From positions 62,001 to 126,000 of the forward strand of contig NZ_LRFG02000005.1 in assembly GCF_001641755.2 (NCBI RefSeq): a stretch of 64,000 bases of DNA, given 5' to 3'. Within the stretch, counting starts at the first letter, position 1. The number at the start of each line of letters is the position of its first letter. Under the pieces are notes generated by a model. It made no database searches, was not told the origin of the DNA, and saw nothing but the letters and a program-made list of their open reading frames with translations. This stretch comes from Microbulbifer flavimaris (lineage in GTDB: Bacteria; Pseudomonadota; Gammaproteobacteria; Pseudomonadales; Cellvibrionaceae). Shown here one piece after another: positions 38,456-48,396 of the stretch. The position numbers were made by a program, and so were the translations under genes.

Positions 38456-38987
38456 GCCGTTGTCTTTTCTCTGCCAGCAGGGCTTGCAGTTTCTCCTCAG
38501 TCAGGTGGGAGTGAAGTTCCTCATTCATCAACAGGACCGGCGCGCGATCACAGGCACCGAGACAGGGATTTTCCAACAGAGTGAAAATACCGTCAGCGCT
38601 GGTTTCCCCGGGATGAATACCCAATGCCTTTTCGAGGGTGGTTTGCAAGCGATCGCAGCCGAGAATCCAGCAGCTGGAACTTTTGCAAAGCTGTATCACT
38701 TCGGGGCCCACTGGCTGCCGGAATAACAGCTGGTAATAGGTGGCCAGTCCCTCCAGTTCCGCCTCAGCGATGCCAAGATAGGCGGAAACTGCGCGCAGGC
38801 TGTCGTCGGAGATCCAGCCGCGCTCCCGCTGTACGATACGCAGCGCTTCCAGCCCCGCGGCCGCATCGCTTTCGTAATGGCTGCGTTCCTCGTCGATCGC
38901 ACGCATCTCCTCTGCTGATAGCTGTGGCGCTGTTCCCTCCTGGTGCGCGGGTATTCGCTGTGGCACTTTTTCTGGTCTTTCCTTCAT
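38433..38987 (-). CDS. nuoE: NADH-quinone oxidoreductase subunit E
   Basis: Thioredoxin-like subunit of Complex I with the off-path [2Fe-2S] cluster N1a; 184 residues. Helical N-terminal part (YESDAAAGLEALRIVQRERGWIS) and the cluster ligands in CKSSSCWILG and NPCLGACDRAP fit NuoE. It starts 9 bases after nuoCD and overlaps nuoF. Confidence 0.96.
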   Translation of the reverse strand: MKERPEKVPQRIPAHQEGTAPQLSAEEMRAIDEERSHYESDAAAGLEALRIVQRERGWISDDSLRAVSAYLGIAEAELEGLATYYQLLFRQPVGPEVIQLCKSSSCWILGCDRLQTTLEKALGIHPGETSADGIFTLLENPCLGACDRAPVLLMNEELHSHLTEEKLQALLAEKRQRHADQSAD

Positions 38988-38996
38988 CGCTGGCTC

Positions 38997-40802
38997 CTAG
39001 CGATCCACGTCAGCCATGACGAAATCGATACTGGCGATAATCGCGATCAGGTCTGCCACCATAAGTCCCCGTGACATCAGTGGAATCATCTGCAGGTGTG
39101 GAAATGAGGGGGTGCGAATGCGCGCGCGATAAGCGCTGGTATCCCCGTCACTGATCAACTGGTAACTGTTGATACCCTTGGTCGCCTCGACCGGTACACA
39201 CGCTTCTCCGGCGGGGATCACCGGACCCCAACTGGCATTGAGGAAATGCTGAATCAGGGTCTCGATATCGTGCATGGTGCGCGGCCGGTCCGGAGGTGTG
39301 GTGAGTGGGTGCTCTGCCTTCACCGGCCCGCCCGGCATATTGTCGAGGCACTGGCGGATGATGCGCAGGCTCTGGTGCATCTCTTCCGCCCGTACCCAAC
39401 AGCGATCGTAACTGTCACCACGCACACCAGTGGGGATTTCAAAATCGAACTGGTCGTAGCCACTGTATGGCCGCCGCTTGCGCAGGTCCCACGACAGGCC
39501 GGTGGCGCGGAGCCCGGGGCCGGTGATGCCCCACTCGATAGCCTCGTCGGTGTTGTAGACGCCGATGTCGCGGGTACGCCTCTGCACGGTGCTGTTCTTC
39601 AGCACCATGCCCTCGTATTCCTGCAGACGGCGGGGCAGGTAGTCGAGGAACTCACGGACCTTCTGTTCCCAGCCGTCGGGCAGGTCCATGGCTACGCCAC
39701 CAATGCGGAACCAGGACGGGTGCATGCGGGCACCGGTAATAGCCTCGACGATGCCGAACAGTCGCTCCCGGTCCTCGAACATGTAAAACACAGGCGACAT
39801 CTGCCCCACGTCCTGGGCGAAAGTGCCGTAGAACACCAGGTGGCTCGACAGGCGAAAGAGCTCGCACAACATGACCCGGATTACCTGGGTCCGGGGTGGC
39901 ACCGTAATACCGGCCATTTGCTCCAGAGCCAGTACATAGGGCAGGTTGTTCATCACCCCGCCGAGATAATCCACCCGATCGGTGTAGGGAATATAGCTGT
40001 GCCAGGATTGTCGTTCGGCCATCTTCTCCGCACCGCGATGGTGGTAGCCGATATCCGGCACCGCGTCGACAATACGCTCGCCATCCAATTGCAGGGCCAC
40101 GCGGAAAACTCCGTGCACACTGGGGTGATTGGGGCCCAGATTGAGGAACATGAAATCGCTGGTGGCACTGGAGCGGGCCATGCCCCATTCTTCAGGCTTG
40201 AACAGCAGTGACTGTTGTTCCCGCTGTTCTTTTTCCTCATCGAGATGGAAGGGATCCTTTTCGGTGGCGCGGGCGTGGTGGTCCTTGCGCAGCGGATGCC
40301 CTTCCCAGCTTTCCGGCATCATGATGCGGCGCAGGTTCGGATGCCCGCTGAAGCCAATCCCGAACAGGTCCCAGACTTCACGCTCATACCAGTTGGCACT
40401 GGGCCAGATGCCGGTGATGGAGGGCGCGCGCAGGTCAGATTCTGCCAGTGGCACCTTGATGCGGATAAACAGGTCGCGCTCCAGGGAGAGCAGGTGGTAA
40501 ACGAGGGTGTAGTCACTCTCTGGCTGCAGGTCCTGATCCCGGCCGCGATGGTTTCGCAGCCGTTCATCAATGGCGCTCAGGTCGTAGAGCATGCGAAAGG
40601 GGTGGGGAATCTCCTGCTTCAGGGAGATTAATATCGGCAGTAATGCCCCCGCCTCTACCCACAGTGTGGGCAAGTCGAGGCAATCCGGTTGCAGCCAGTA
40701 GGCCGGTGCACTTGCCAGCTGGCGCAGATCAGCCACAAACTGTTCTGCCGCCGCCCGGTAGGGCGACTGTGGAGGCTGGCATTCGGCGATGACATCGCGC
40801 AT
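38997..40802 (-). CDS. nuoC: NADH-quinone oxidoreductase fused subunits C and D
   Basis: Single polypeptide of 601 residues joining NuoC (about 1-190) and NuoD (about 205-601), as in E. coli and Pseudomonas; the fused gene is usually called nuoC or nuoCD. NuoC marks: [25 protein letters not shown]. NuoD marks: [36 protein letters not shown] (quinone-site His) and ending in [12 protein letters not shown]. The ATG at 40802 is preferred; the frame is open further up to 40862 inside the end of nuoB. It couples quinone reduction to the Fe-S chain. Confidence 0.97.
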   Translation of the reverse strand: MRDVIAECQPPQSPYRAAAEQFVADLRQLASAPAYWLQPDCLDLPTLWVEAGALLPILISLKQEIPHPFRMLYDLSAIDERLRNHRGRDQDLQPESDYTLVYHLLSLERDLFIRIKVPLAESDLRAPSITGIWPSANWYEREVWDLFGIGFSGHPNLRRIMMPESWEGHPLRKDHHARATEKDPFHLDEEKEQREQQSLLFKPEEWGMARSSATSDFMFLNLGPNHPSVHGVFRVALQLDGERIVDAVPDIGYHHRGAEKMAERQSWHSYIPYTDRVDYLGGVMNNLPYVLALEQMAGITVPPRTQVIRVMLCELFRLSSHLVFYGTFAQDVGQMSPVFYMFEDRERLFGIVEAITGARMHPSWFRIGGVAMDLPDGWEQKVREFLDYLPRRLQEYEGMVLKNSTVQRRTRDIGVYNTDEAIEWGITGPGLRATGLSWDLRKRRPYSGYDQFDFEIPTGVRGDSYDRCWVRAEEMHQSLRIIRQCLDNMPGGPVKAEHPLTTPPDRPRTMHDIETLIQHFLNASWGPVIPAGEACVPVEATKGINSYQLISDGDTSAYRARIRTPSFPHLQMIPLMSRGLMVADLIAIIASIDFVMADVDR

Positions 40803-40815
40803 GACGGCCCCCCGC

Positions 40816-41469
40816 TTATACCGAGTCCGGCGTGCGCAGCTGTTCCGCGCGCATGCGCTCATCCCGATGCAAATCCCGCTGGCTGACGCGCGGTACCTGT
40901 CTTACCCCCTGATCCTCCACAACCCAGCTGAGCGATCGGCGCTCTTCGGCTATCGACTTCTGCAACAGGGTGAGTCCCTGCATCAATGCCTCCGGTCGCG
41001 GTGGGCAGCCGGGCACATAGACATCCACCGGTAGAAAGCGGTCGACTCCCTGCACGACGCTATAGATATCGTACATGCCGCCAGAATTGGCGCAGGAGCC
41101 CATGGAGATGACCCAGCGGGGCTCCATCATCTGTTCATAGAGCCGCTGGATTACGGGGGCCATCTTCAGGAATACCGTGCCGGAGATCACGATCAAGTCG
41201 GCCTGCCGGGGTGTCGCCCGGATCACTTCCGAGCCGAAGCGCGCCAGATCGTGACGGCTGGTAAAAGCCGTCGCCATTTCCACGTAACAGCAGGAAAGGC
41301 CGAAGTTGAATGGCCACAGGGAATTCGCGCGCCCCCAGGCTACCAGGTCCTCGAGCTTGGTCATGAGAACATTGCGTCGCACATCGGATTCTGCCGTGTT
41401 CTCTGCCGCAGCTTCTCTCGCAATCAGTTCCGGTTCGGGCGGCTGCGCCCGGGTCAGTGTCCAGCGCAT
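40816..41469 (-). CDS. nuoB: NADH-quinone oxidoreductase subunit B
   Basis: Subunit holding the terminal cluster N2, which reduces quinone; 217 residues. The ligand pattern is visible as GLSCCYVEM (adjacent Cys pair), GSCANSGG and [10 protein letters not shown]. The N-terminus carries a short acidic extension before [21 protein letters not shown]. It starts 9 bases after the nuoA stop. Confidence 0.97.
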   Translation of the reverse strand: MRWTLTRAQPPEPELIAREAAAENTAESDVRRNVLMTKLEDLVAWGRANSLWPFNFGLSCCYVEMATAFTSRHDLARFGSEVIRATPRQADLIVISGTVFLKMAPVIQRLYEQMMEPRWVISMGSCANSGGMYDIYSVVQGVDRFLPVDVYVPGCPPRPEALMQGLTLLQKSIAEERRSLSWVVEDQGVRQVPRVSQRDLHRDERMRAEQLRTPDSV

Positions 41470-41478
41470 GCTTGCTCC

Positions 41479-41895
41479 TCAGGGCGGCTTTTCCTGTTGC
41501 CGCTGTTCCAGGCTCAATTGGCGGCCGCCCCAGTCGAGGGCGCCAAGGCGCCACAGGTAAACCAGCCCCACCAGCAGAATGGCGATAAAAACTGCTGCCT
41601 CGACAAAGCCAGCCAGCCCCGCCTCACGAAAGGCCACCGCCCAGGCGAACAGAAACACCGCTTCCAGGTCAAAAATGATGAACAGGATGGCGACAACGTA
41701 GTAGTTCACGGCGAAGCGCAGCCGCGCACTGCCCTGGGATACGATGCCTGACTCGTAAGGCTGGTGCGTAGCGGGGTCACTTCGACGTTGCCCCAGCAGG
41801 TGTGACAAAACCAGCATCAGTGCAATCAGGCCGAGCACAGCCAGGGCATAGACAAAAAGCGGCCAGATATCGCCGGTAGTCGCTGTTTCTGTCAC
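41479..41895 (-). CDS. nuoA: NADH-quinone oxidoreductase subunit A
   Basis: First gene of the nuo operon; small three-helix membrane subunit of Complex I, 138 residues. Family marks: PYESGI (here HQPYESGIVSQG), RLRFAVNYYVVAILFIIFDLEAVFLFAWAV. The C-terminus is hydrophilic. The promoter is expected in the 481-base gap to the right. A poor -10 candidate (TATTCT, minus strand, 41985-41980) is the best I can point to. Confidence 0.97.
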   Translation of the reverse strand: MTETATTGDIWPLFVYALAVLGLIALMLVLSHLLGQRRSDPATHQPYESGIVSQGSARLRFAVNYYVVAILFIIFDLEAVFLFAWAVAFREAGLAGFVEAAVFIAILLVGLVYLWRLGALDWGGRQLSLEQRQQEKPP

Positions 41896-42376
41896 TGATT
41901 GCTCCCTTGCCCGCGCTCACTTTTCGGCTTTTTTCGTTTCGATGCCGCTGGGAGCCGGGCGAAGATTGGCTGAATGTAGAGAATACCCGCGCACTTTTCA
42001 TTCTTTTGGCGTGGTATCTATTCACGCTCTCCATGGGTTGGCTTATGTAGTCGAATTTCCTTGGGAGAGCACTGCAAGACTTATAGAAGGGATAAGGTGC
42101 AGGCGCCAATGATCGGCGGAAAAGTCCTCGTCACGATAATCAGCAAAAGGCATGGACGAAGTAAGAAAGTCTCAGGGTGCTCAAGTCAACGCGTTGTGAT
42201 TGGGTGTATCCGTACACCCCAGCGGTTTCTGCCTCATCGGAATAGATGGTGTTCCTTCATGGAACGCGCGCAGGCGTAATGCCTTAAGCGCCGATCTTAG
42301 GTTCTGCATGAGGCAGGGCAGGCACGCGGGAGGGCTTTGTTCGATACTCCTACAGGAAAAAGGAAGGGAGTCCCGT
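41896..42376. other. 481-base divergent gap between nuoA and the beta-helix gene
   Basis: No convincing gene is seen. It should hold the nuo promoter (minus) and that of the secreted beta-helix gene (plus). Two weak structures lie near the right side: a 7-bp hairpin GGGTGTA/TACACCC (42202-42208 with 42213-42219), and a 9-bp inverted repeat CTGCCTCAT/ATGAGGCAG (42229-42237 with 42308-42316). Open frames here are short and lack family features. Confidence 0.5.
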
Positions 42377-43345
42377 ATGCGAAGCTTCGTAGCGCTCGTT
42401 CTGATTGTGGTGGCGTATTTCACACTTGCGGCGGAAAAAACTCCGCAGAAGGAGGGGGATGAGTTTTCACGAGTGCCGCCAGCGCTTATAGTCGGGCCCT
42501 ATCGCCATGTGCGCCCAGAAGATGCCGGTGTCACTATTGGCGCTGGTGTCATCGCTCCATTCCCCACCAGGGCTTACCGCGGCCCAATGAAGATCAGCTC
42601 CCCGACCACCATTGAAAATGTTGTCGTAGAGGGCTGCCTGCGCATCGAGAGTGATAATGTGATTTTGCGCAACGTGGTCATTCGTTGTGACTCATTTTAC
42701 CCGGTAAAAGCCACGGATCACTCGGATTTCCGTATCGAGTACAGTCTGGTGCAATGCTCAAAGCCCACCAAGGTTTTCCGGCTCATCAATTATCAGAACT
42801 TCGTTGTCCACCGCACCGAGACCCGCGGCTGTGAGGATCTGTTTGTCCTTAGCGGAAATAACGATGGCCTTGAGGTCACATATAACTACATGCACTCTCT
42901 GACCCTGACCCCGAAGTCCCATGCAGATGGTTTTCAGTTTGGCAAGGTTCCAATGTCAGGTTCTGCTGTTATTCGCGGGAACTATTTTTGGGCCAACGCA
43001 GAGGGCCCCAAGACTGACATCGTTTTCGCAGGCGGAGCTTCTCCGGTACAGTTTCGTATTGAAGATAACTTCTTTCGGGTCTGGGGCCTGAGGACTATCC
43101 GGTGTAGCGGACCCAACAGCAGCTGCATCATCCGTAACAATGTCTATGAGCAGGCCTATGAGGATATGTACCTGCTTCGCTACGGGAAGCTGCTGTTCGC
43201 TTACCTCAAGGGGAGCGGTGACCATGCGGCATCCTGTAACCGCCTCGAAGACGGTACAATGGCGAAAGAGCACCAAAATGGGATCGACCGCTTCTTCGGG
43301 GTGAATCATGAAGTTAATGATTGCCCGGAATGGCCCTATAAATAG
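42377..43345 (+). CDS. Exported right-handed beta-helix protein of unknown function
   Basis: A 322-residue exported protein. A signal peptide or N-terminal anchor (MRSFVALVLIVVAYFTLAAEK) precedes a body built of short repeated strands typical of parallel beta-helix proteins: VVEGCLRIESDNVILRNVVI, FRIEYSLVQCS, FVVHRTETRGC, LEVTYNYMHS, AVIRGNYFWAN, FRIEDNFFRVWG, CIIRNNVYEQ. Several Asn and Cys recur at turns. No polysaccharide-lyase catalytic motif was recognised. ATG 42377 follows GGAAGGGAG, whereas the open frame from 42200 starts in non-family sequence. Carbohydrate binding or hydrolysis at the surface is only a guess. Base composition is less GC-biased than the neighbours. Confidence 0.7.
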   Translation: MRSFVALVLIVVAYFTLAAEKTPQKEGDEFSRVPPALIVGPYRHVRPEDAGVTIGAGVIAPFPTRAYRGPMKISSPTTIENVVVEGCLRIESDNVILRNVVIRCDSFYPVKATDHSDFRIEYSLVQCSKPTKVFRLINYQNFVVHRTETRGCEDLFVLSGNNDGLEVTYNYMHSLTLTPKSHADGFQFGKVPMSGSAVIRGNYFWANAEGPKTDIVFAGGASPVQFRIEDNFFRVWGLRTIRCSGPNSSCIIRNNVYEQAYEDMYLLRYGKLLFAYLKGSGDHAASCNRLEDGTMAKEHQNGIDRFFGVNHEVNDCPEWPYK

Positions 43346-43478
43346 CACCGGTGAAGATCATCGTTCGTTCTTTATGAGCGATGAGCGGGAAGGCCAGACT
43401 TGCTGCGTTACTGTGACAGGAGTCTCGCACTATATTTTCTGCCGCTGAGCTGAGCGTAGAATTTCAGGAGATAAAGCG

Positions 43479-43781
43479 ATGGGTGGCAAGTGCAACAAAG
43501 CGGAGAGCCAGCTCAATCCATATTGGTTGATTTTAGTCGGCTCGCTAACGATTTTGCTGATTCCGCTGATTGCCATGCAGTTCACTGCAGAAGTCAATTG
43601 GGATCGCTACGACTTTATACTTATGGCTGCGCTTACCATTGGCTTGGGTAGCCTGTGCGCATTTATCTCGAAGCGTAGTACCGCTAAATCTAGAATTCCC
43701 GTGGTCGCCACTTTCGTGGTGGTATTTCTGTATCTATGGATAGAGCTGGCTGTGGGGATCTTCGGTGGCTGGGGAACATAA
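43479..43781 (+). CDS. Small three-helix membrane protein, unknown
   Basis: A 100-residue protein with three predicted transmembrane helices (about 15-35, 46-65 and 73-95: YWLILVGSLTILLIPLIAM, FILMAALTIGLGSLCAFIS, VVATFVVVFLYLWIELAVGIF). The start ATG 43479 follows CAGGAGATAAAG, a good ribosome site, which argues that it is real. I do not recognise the family. It follows the beta-helix gene by 133 bases and precedes a strong terminator, so the two may form a small transcription unit. Confidence 0.6.
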   Translation: MGGKCNKAESQLNPYWLILVGSLTILLIPLIAMQFTAEVNWDRYDFILMAALTIGLGSLCAFISKRSTAKSRIPVVATFVVVFLYLWIELAVGIFGGWGT

Positions 43782-43843
43782 GTATCCCGGTCAGATCTGC
43801 ATACAGAGCGGTTGCAGTGGTTTTGCTTCAGTCCCAGGTAAAA

Positions 43844-43879
43844 GAAAAAGAAAAAGAAAAGGGGCCTGAGCCCCTTTTG
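43844..43879. terminator. Bidirectional intrinsic terminator between the small membrane gene and valS
   Basis: AAAAGGGGC (43858-43866) pairs perfectly with GCCCCTTTT (43871-43879) over a CTGA loop. On the minus strand it is followed by a long T-rich run (from the repeated AAAAAG tract), making it a strong terminator 28 bases past the valS stop. On the plus strand the TTTT lies within the stem and serves the upstream small gene. Confidence 0.85.
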
Positions 43880-43906
43880 CTTGTCATTGATCAGCTGCGG
43901 TAGTGA

Positions 43907-46678
43907 TCAGAGCTTGGAGATTTCCTCCAGCTGCTGCTGCAGGCGATTCTGAGCACTTTGCATCTCGGCCAGCTTCCCTCGCTCCTTCTCGACCACTGCC
44001 TCAGGCGCCTTGTCGACAAACTTCGGGTTCTTCAGCTTGCCTTCGACACGGGCCAGTTCCTTCGCCAGCTTGTCGATTTCCTTCTGCAAGCGGGCGGATT
44101 CTGCAGCCACATCGATCAGGCCCGCCATGGGTACCAGCAGCTCCACATCGCCCGCCAGGGCGGTGGCGGAAGCCGGGGCGGTCTCGCCGGCGTTCAGCCA
44201 GGAGACGGACTCCAGGCTGGCCAGCTTGATCATCAGCGAACGGGCATTGTCGAGGTTCTGACGGTCCTCTGCACTGCCGCCGCGCAGAATCAGTGGAATC
44301 TTTTTCGCCGGGGAGATGTTCATCTCGCCGCGGATATTGCGCACGCCCTCGATCACCTGCTTGAGCGCCGCGATGGCAGCCTCTGCCTCGGTGTCGATGC
44401 GGTTTTCGTCCGCTTCCGGATACGGCTGCAGCATGACGGTATCGCCGCTCTTGCCGGCCAGGTCCTTCACCCGCTGCCAGATCTCCTCGGTAATGTACGG
44501 CATCATCGGGTGCGCCAGGCGCAGGACGGTCTCCAGTACGCGGATCAGGGTGCGGCGCGTGCCTTTCTTCACCGCAGCGGACGCGGACTCGTCCCACAGC
44601 ACCGGCTTGGAGAGTTCCAGGTACCAGCTGCAGTATTCGGCCCAGATAAAGTCGTACAGTGCCTGTGAGGCGAGGTCGAAGCGGTAGCTGTCCATGGCTT
44701 CGCGTACGGTCTTCTCGGTGCGCTGCAGCTGGGAGATGATCCAGCGGTCGGCGAGGGACAGCTCGAAGTCGCCGCTGCCATCCTGGCCGCAGTCGTGACC
44801 TTCGCAGTTCTGCAGGACGTAGCGGGACGCGTTCCAGATTTTGTTACAGAAATTGCGGAAGCCCTCGATACGCCCCACATCAAACTTGATGTCGCGACCG
44901 GTCGAGGCCAGTGAGTAATAGGTGTAGCGCAGGGCGTCGGTGCCGTAGGGGGCGATGCCCTCCGGGAATTCCTTGCGGGTCTGCTTTTCGATCTTCTCAC
45001 GCAGGTGCGGCTGCATCATGCCGGTGGTGCGCTTCTGTACCAGGCTCTCCAGGTCGATCCCGTCGATCAGGTCGATGGGGTCGAGCACGTTGCCCTTTGA
45101 CTTGGACATCTTCTGGCCATGGCTGTCGCGCACCAGGCCGTGTACGTAGACGGTATGGAAGGGCACTTCCTTCTTGAAGTAGAGGGTCAGCATCATCATC
45201 CGGGCGACCCAGAAGAAGATGATGTCGAAGCCGGTCACCAGCACCGAGGTGGGGTGGAAGGTCTTCAGCTCTTCGGTCTCCTCGGGCCAGCCCAGGGTGC
45301 CGAAGGTCCACAGGCCGGAAGAGAACCAGGTGTCGAGTACATCTTCATCCTGGCGCAGGGCGATATCGCCCAGGTTGTGCTTCTGGCGCACTTCCTCTTC
45401 GCTGCGGCCCACGTAAACGTTGCCATTATCGTCGTACCAGGCGGGAATCCGGTGGCCCCACCACAGCTGGCGGGAGATACACCAGTCCTGGATATCGCGC
45501 ATCCACGAGAAGTACATGTTCTCGTAGTTTTTCGGTACGAAGTTGACGCTGCCATCTTCGACGGCCTTGATCGCCTCATCGGCCAGCGGCTGGGTTTTTA
45601 CGTACCACTGGTCAGTGAGCCACGGCTCGATCACGACGCCGGATCGGTCACCGCGGGGCACTTTCAGGGTATGGGGTTCGGTTTTTTCCAGCAGGCCCAG
45701 GGCGTCCAGGTCGTCGACGACCTGCGTGCGCGCCGCAAAGCGCTCCATGCCGCGGTATTTCTCCGGCACGGCGTCGTTCAGGTTGGCGTCCGCATCGAGG
45801 ATGTTGATCATCTCGAGATTGTGGCGCTGGCCCATCTCATAGTCGTTGAAGTCGTGGGCCGGGGTGATCTTCACACAGCCGGTACCGAACTCGCGGTCGA
45901 CATAGTCGTCGCCGATGATGGGAATTTCGCGATCCGCCAGCGGCAGTTTGATGGTTTTGCCGATCAGGTGCTGGTAACGCTCGTCCTCCGGGTGCACTGC
46001 CACAGCGGTATCGCCGAGCATGGTTTCCGGGCGGGTAGTGGCGACGACCAGGTGGCCGGAGCCGTCCGCCAGCGGGTAGCGGAAGTGCCACAGGTGGCCC
46101 TGTTCTTCCTCGTTCAGTACTTCGAGGTCGGAGATGGCGGTGTGCAGTTTCGGGTCCCAGTTCACCAGGCGCTTGCCGCGGTAGATCAGGTCGTCTTCAT
46201 ACAGGCGGATAAAGACTTCCTGCACCGCCTTGTAGAAGCCGTCGTCCATGGTGAAGCGCTCGCGGGACCAGTCGGGGCTGGCACCCAGGCGGCGCAGCTG
46301 GCGGGTGATGTTGCCGCCGGACTGTTCCTTCCACTCCCAGACTTTTTCGATGAATTTGTCACGGCCCAGCTCGTGGCGGTTGGTGCCCTCCGCGGCCAGC
46401 AGACGCTCCACCACCATCTGGGTGGCAATACCGGCGTGGTCCGTGCCAACCTGCCACAGGGTGTTGTCGCCCTGCATGCGGTGATAGCGGATCAGCGCGT
46501 CCATGATGGATTCCTGAAAACCGTGGCCCATATGCAGGCTGCCGGTGACATTCGGCGGCGGGATCATGATGCAGTACGGATCGGCCTGGGTGTCGCCGCT
46601 GGGCTTGAAGTAGCCGCTCTCTTCCCAGGTCTTGTACCACTGCTGTTCGATGGCGTTGGGCTGGTATGTCTTGTCCAT
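43907..46678 (-). CDS. valS: Valyl-tRNA synthetase
   Basis: Class Ia aminoacyl-tRNA synthetase that charges tRNA-Val and edits misacylated Thr. The 923-residue protein has the HIGH-type [14 protein letters not shown], the editing-domain segment [31 protein letters not shown], the KMSKS loop [10 protein letters not shown], an anticodon-binding domain, and a C-terminal coiled coil ([20 protein letters not shown]) that is specific to ValRS. It is followed directly by its terminator. Confidence 0.98.
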   Translation of the reverse strand: MDKTYQPNAIEQQWYKTWEESGYFKPSGDTQADPYCIMIPPPNVTGSLHMGHGFQESIMDALIRYHRMQGDNTLWQVGTDHAGIATQMVVERLLAAEGTNRHELGRDKFIEKVWEWKEQSGGNITRQLRRLGASPDWSRERFTMDDGFYKAVQEVFIRLYEDDLIYRGKRLVNWDPKLHTAISDLEVLNEEEQGHLWHFRYPLADGSGHLVVATTRPETMLGDTAVAVHPEDERYQHLIGKTIKLPLADREIPIIGDDYVDREFGTGCVKITPAHDFNDYEMGQRHNLEMINILDADANLNDAVPEKYRGMERFAARTQVVDDLDALGLLEKTEPHTLKVPRGDRSGVVIEPWLTDQWYVKTQPLADEAIKAVEDGSVNFVPKNYENMYFSWMRDIQDWCISRQLWWGHRIPAWYDDNGNVYVGRSEEEVRQKHNLGDIALRQDEDVLDTWFSSGLWTFGTLGWPEETEELKTFHPTSVLVTGFDIIFFWVARMMMLTLYFKKEVPFHTVYVHGLVRDSHGQKMSKSKGNVLDPIDLIDGIDLESLVQKRTTGMMQPHLREKIEKQTRKEFPEGIAPYGTDALRYTYYSLASTGRDIKFDVGRIEGFRNFCNKIWNASRYVLQNCEGHDCGQDGSGDFELSLADRWIISQLQRTEKTVREAMDSYRFDLASQALYDFIWAEYCSWYLELSKPVLWDESASAAVKKGTRRTLIRVLETVLRLAHPMMPYITEEIWQRVKDLAGKSGDTVMLQPYPEADENRIDTEAEAAIAALKQVIEGVRNIRGEMNISPAKKIPLILRGGSAEDRQNLDNARSLMIKLASLESVSWLNAGETAPASATALAGDVELLVPMAGLIDVAAESARLQKEIDKLAKELARVEGKLKNPKFVDKAPEAVVEKERGKLAEMQSAQNRLQQQLEEISKL

Positions 46679-46872
46679 ACGGGTGGGGAAACCTTGTGTT
46701 GACTGACTGCTGGCGCCTTGGTTGCCGCAAGGGCAGGGCGGTCACTGCGCCGAAAAAGGCGGGAATTATACCGCCGCGGCCGGGGGCGGCAAAAGGGAGG
46801 AGACAGCCGAAGGGCGCCAATGTTCGTATGCGCTGCGTGAGGCAGATGCTGAATCGGGAGCCGGCGGTGGAT

Positions 46873-47763
46873 TCAGCGTTTGGCTTCCAGCTCGTCAATC
46901 ATCAGCTCGATGCGGGCACGCAGCTGGCGCTCCAGCTCCGGTAGCTGGCTGGCCACCAGGCGGTCAACCAGTTTCTGGCGCTGCTGGGCACGCTCGCGCG
47001 CGCGCTCGGCTTGCGGGTCCTGCTCCAGCGGGGCGTCTTCTGCTGAGGCAGCCGATGCTTCCGCTGCGGTGGGCAGGGCACCCTCCGCCAGCCTGCTTGC
47101 GGCCTCCTGTTCCATTTCTCGTAAGGCGTCAGTGACGGCCGTTTCCTGCTCATGCTCATGCTCGTGCTCTTTTGCCTGGGGCTCGAGGGCAGGTTCCGGT
47201 AGCAGTTCAACGTCGGTATCGATTTTGGCCGGTGGTGACTGGGCTTCCTCGGCCGGTTCCGGATCCCGCGGTACTCTGCCGCCGGTCAGGCGGGCGCGAA
47301 TATGCGCCGGCAGAAAGGGATTCTCCGCGGGTTTGGGTGCGGGGGGATCGAACAGATCGCTCTGTTGCTCCGCGGGCTGGAGTTTGCGCTTGCTATCTAC
47401 GGTCACCGCCTGGTCTGCCGCAGGCGGGGAGGGCAGGTCCTGCAACGGGCGCAGCAAGGCACGGTCGGCCTCGTTGAGCTCGGGACTGATGTCCTCCGGC
47501 AATTCCTCATCCACCGGGGAGAAGAGAATGGGCAGATCGCTCTCGTCGAGCGGCTCCTGCACGGGCTGGCGCTCGGGGGGCGTTGCCTTTGCCTGGCGCG
47601 GCGCTGTCACCGGGGCGGGCTCTGCCACCTGGTCCAATATGGGGATTTCGCCCAGATCGTCGGTGCCGAGCAAATCGCGCAGGGAGCTCAGTTCGTCCAG
47701 CAACTCGGTGGAGTTGCCGCGCTGTTGTTGGCGCTGTCTGTGCTTGTGCTTTTTACCGGCCAT
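46873..47763 (-). CDS. Disordered Pro/Glu/Ala-rich protein between holC and valS, unknown
   Basis: A 296-residue acidic protein without a signal peptide or membrane helix. It begins with a basic HKHRQRQQQRG patch, continues as a low-complexity Pro/Glu/Ala/Gln chain with short conserved-looking islands (SELSSLRDLLG-like region, ENPFLPAHIRARL), contains a EHEHEHEQE run, and ends with an amphipathic coiled-coil helix (QKLVDRLVASQLPELERQLRARIELMIDEL). It starts 24 bases after holC and ends 194 bases before valS, so it is probably co-transcribed with holC. I believe related proteins occupy this site in Pseudomonas-like genomes, but no function is known to me. Confidence 0.75.
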   Translation of the reverse strand: MAGKKHKHRQRQQQRGNSTELLDELSSLRDLLGTDDLGEIPILDQVAEPAPVTAPRQAKATPPERQPVQEPLDESDLPILFSPVDEELPEDISPELNEADRALLRPLQDLPSPPAADQAVTVDSKRKLQPAEQQSDLFDPPAPKPAENPFLPAHIRARLTGGRVPRDPEPAEEAQSPPAKIDTDVELLPEPALEPQAKEHEHEHEQETAVTDALREMEQEAASRLAEGALPTAAEASAASAEDAPLEQDPQAERARERAQQRQKLVDRLVASQLPELERQLRARIELMIDELEAKR

Positions 47764-47787
47764 CTGCTGCGTTCCGAGGGAGCGGAG

Positions 47788-48216
47788 TTAGTGGTTACTG
47801 ATGCGATGGGATTGTAACGGATATCCGCGGTCGCGAAAGTAGCTGTAGCGCTGGCGCGACCGGGCCAGGGCTTCGGGCTGCTGCACCACAATCTCGGCCA
47901 GGCGTTCGAAGCGGCTGAACCACCCGGGCACCTCGCTGCAGAGATTGATCAGCAGGCCGTGGTGGGCACCCGGGTCCTCGCCACAATTGATTTCCACCGC
48001 GGCCTGTTTTTCGGCCTGTTGACGGTCATGGGGCAGGAAGGCGTCCTCGCGGAAAGTCCACAGCAGCTTGTCCAGCGCCTCGGCCCGCTCGGCGTTGTCC
48101 ACCGCCACCAGTACCCGCAGGCCGGCCCGGTGGGCCTTCTCGGCCAGCCGGCAGGCGAAGTGATCACCGGATTCGAGGGTATCGGAGGAGAGGATATAGA
48201 AGTCGATGCGGGTCAT
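47788..48216 (-). CDS. holC: DNA polymerase III chi subunit
   Basis: Chi accessory subunit of the clamp loader; it binds psi and single-stranded-DNA-binding protein. The 142-residue protein from ATG 48216 (MTRIDFYILSSD) has the family run FACRLAEKAHRAGLRVLVAVDN, LDKLLWTFREDAFLPH and the C-terminal RYSYFRDRGYPLQSH. The ribosome site AGGAAG precedes that ATG; an earlier in-frame start at 48255 is unlikely. The pepA-holC-valS order is conserved in gammaproteobacteria. Confidence 0.94.
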   Translation of the reverse strand: MTRIDFYILSSDTLESGDHFACRLAEKAHRAGLRVLVAVDNAERAEALDKLLWTFREDAFLPHDRQQAEKQAAVEINCGEDPGAHHGLLINLCSEVPGWFSRFERLAEIVVQQPEALARSRQRYSYFRDRGYPLQSHRISNH

Positions 48217-48278
48217 GGCTTCCTGGTTCGGTACCTGATTAGTGGCGGCTGACACTATGGAAATGGCGTGGTGCTGAT

Positions 48279-48339
48279 AGCGTTTTACGGCAGCAAAAAG
48301 CCGCCCTGCATGTACGCACAGCGCATCTTGTAAAACGCT
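48279..48339. repeat. 10-bp inverted repeat in the pepA-holC gap
   Basis: AGCGTTTTAC (48279-48288) and GTAAAACGCT (48330-48339) are perfect inverted copies with 41 bases between. Adjacent GGCAGC and GCTGCC extend the symmetry in an offset way. It could be an operator, a stem in the mRNA, or the remnant of a small mobile element. Confidence 0.5.
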
Positions 48340-48345
48340 GCCGGA

Positions 48346-48368
48346 GGCAGGGCCGCCGGGGCCCTGCC
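48346..48368 (-). terminator. GC hairpin past pepA
   Basis: GGCAGGGCC (48346-48354) pairs fully with GGCCCTGCC (48360-48368) around a 5-base loop, 28 bases after the pepA stop on the minus strand. No T-run follows, so it may reduce rather than stop transcription into holC. Confidence 0.4.
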
Positions 48369-48396
48369 GAACTGCCTGCGCCGACTTTAATTCTGC

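Noticed and set aside
39246-40211. 321-codon plus-strand frame opposite nuoCD
   Set aside because: Mirror of a conserved gene in the intact nuo operon.
43841-43861. AAAAAG tandem repeat as a possible variable repeat locus
   Set aside because: Only about three units, and it is better explained as the T-tract of the valS terminator on the minus strand.
45119-46702. 527-codon plus-strand frame opposite valS
   Set aside because: Mirror of valS codons; the valS frame has HIGH and KMSKS motifs and the correct length.
47140-47175. Short CTCATG-like repeat as a possible CRISPR or VNTR
   Set aside because: It is an in-frame coding repeat for alternating Glu-His residues of a disordered protein; no spacers.
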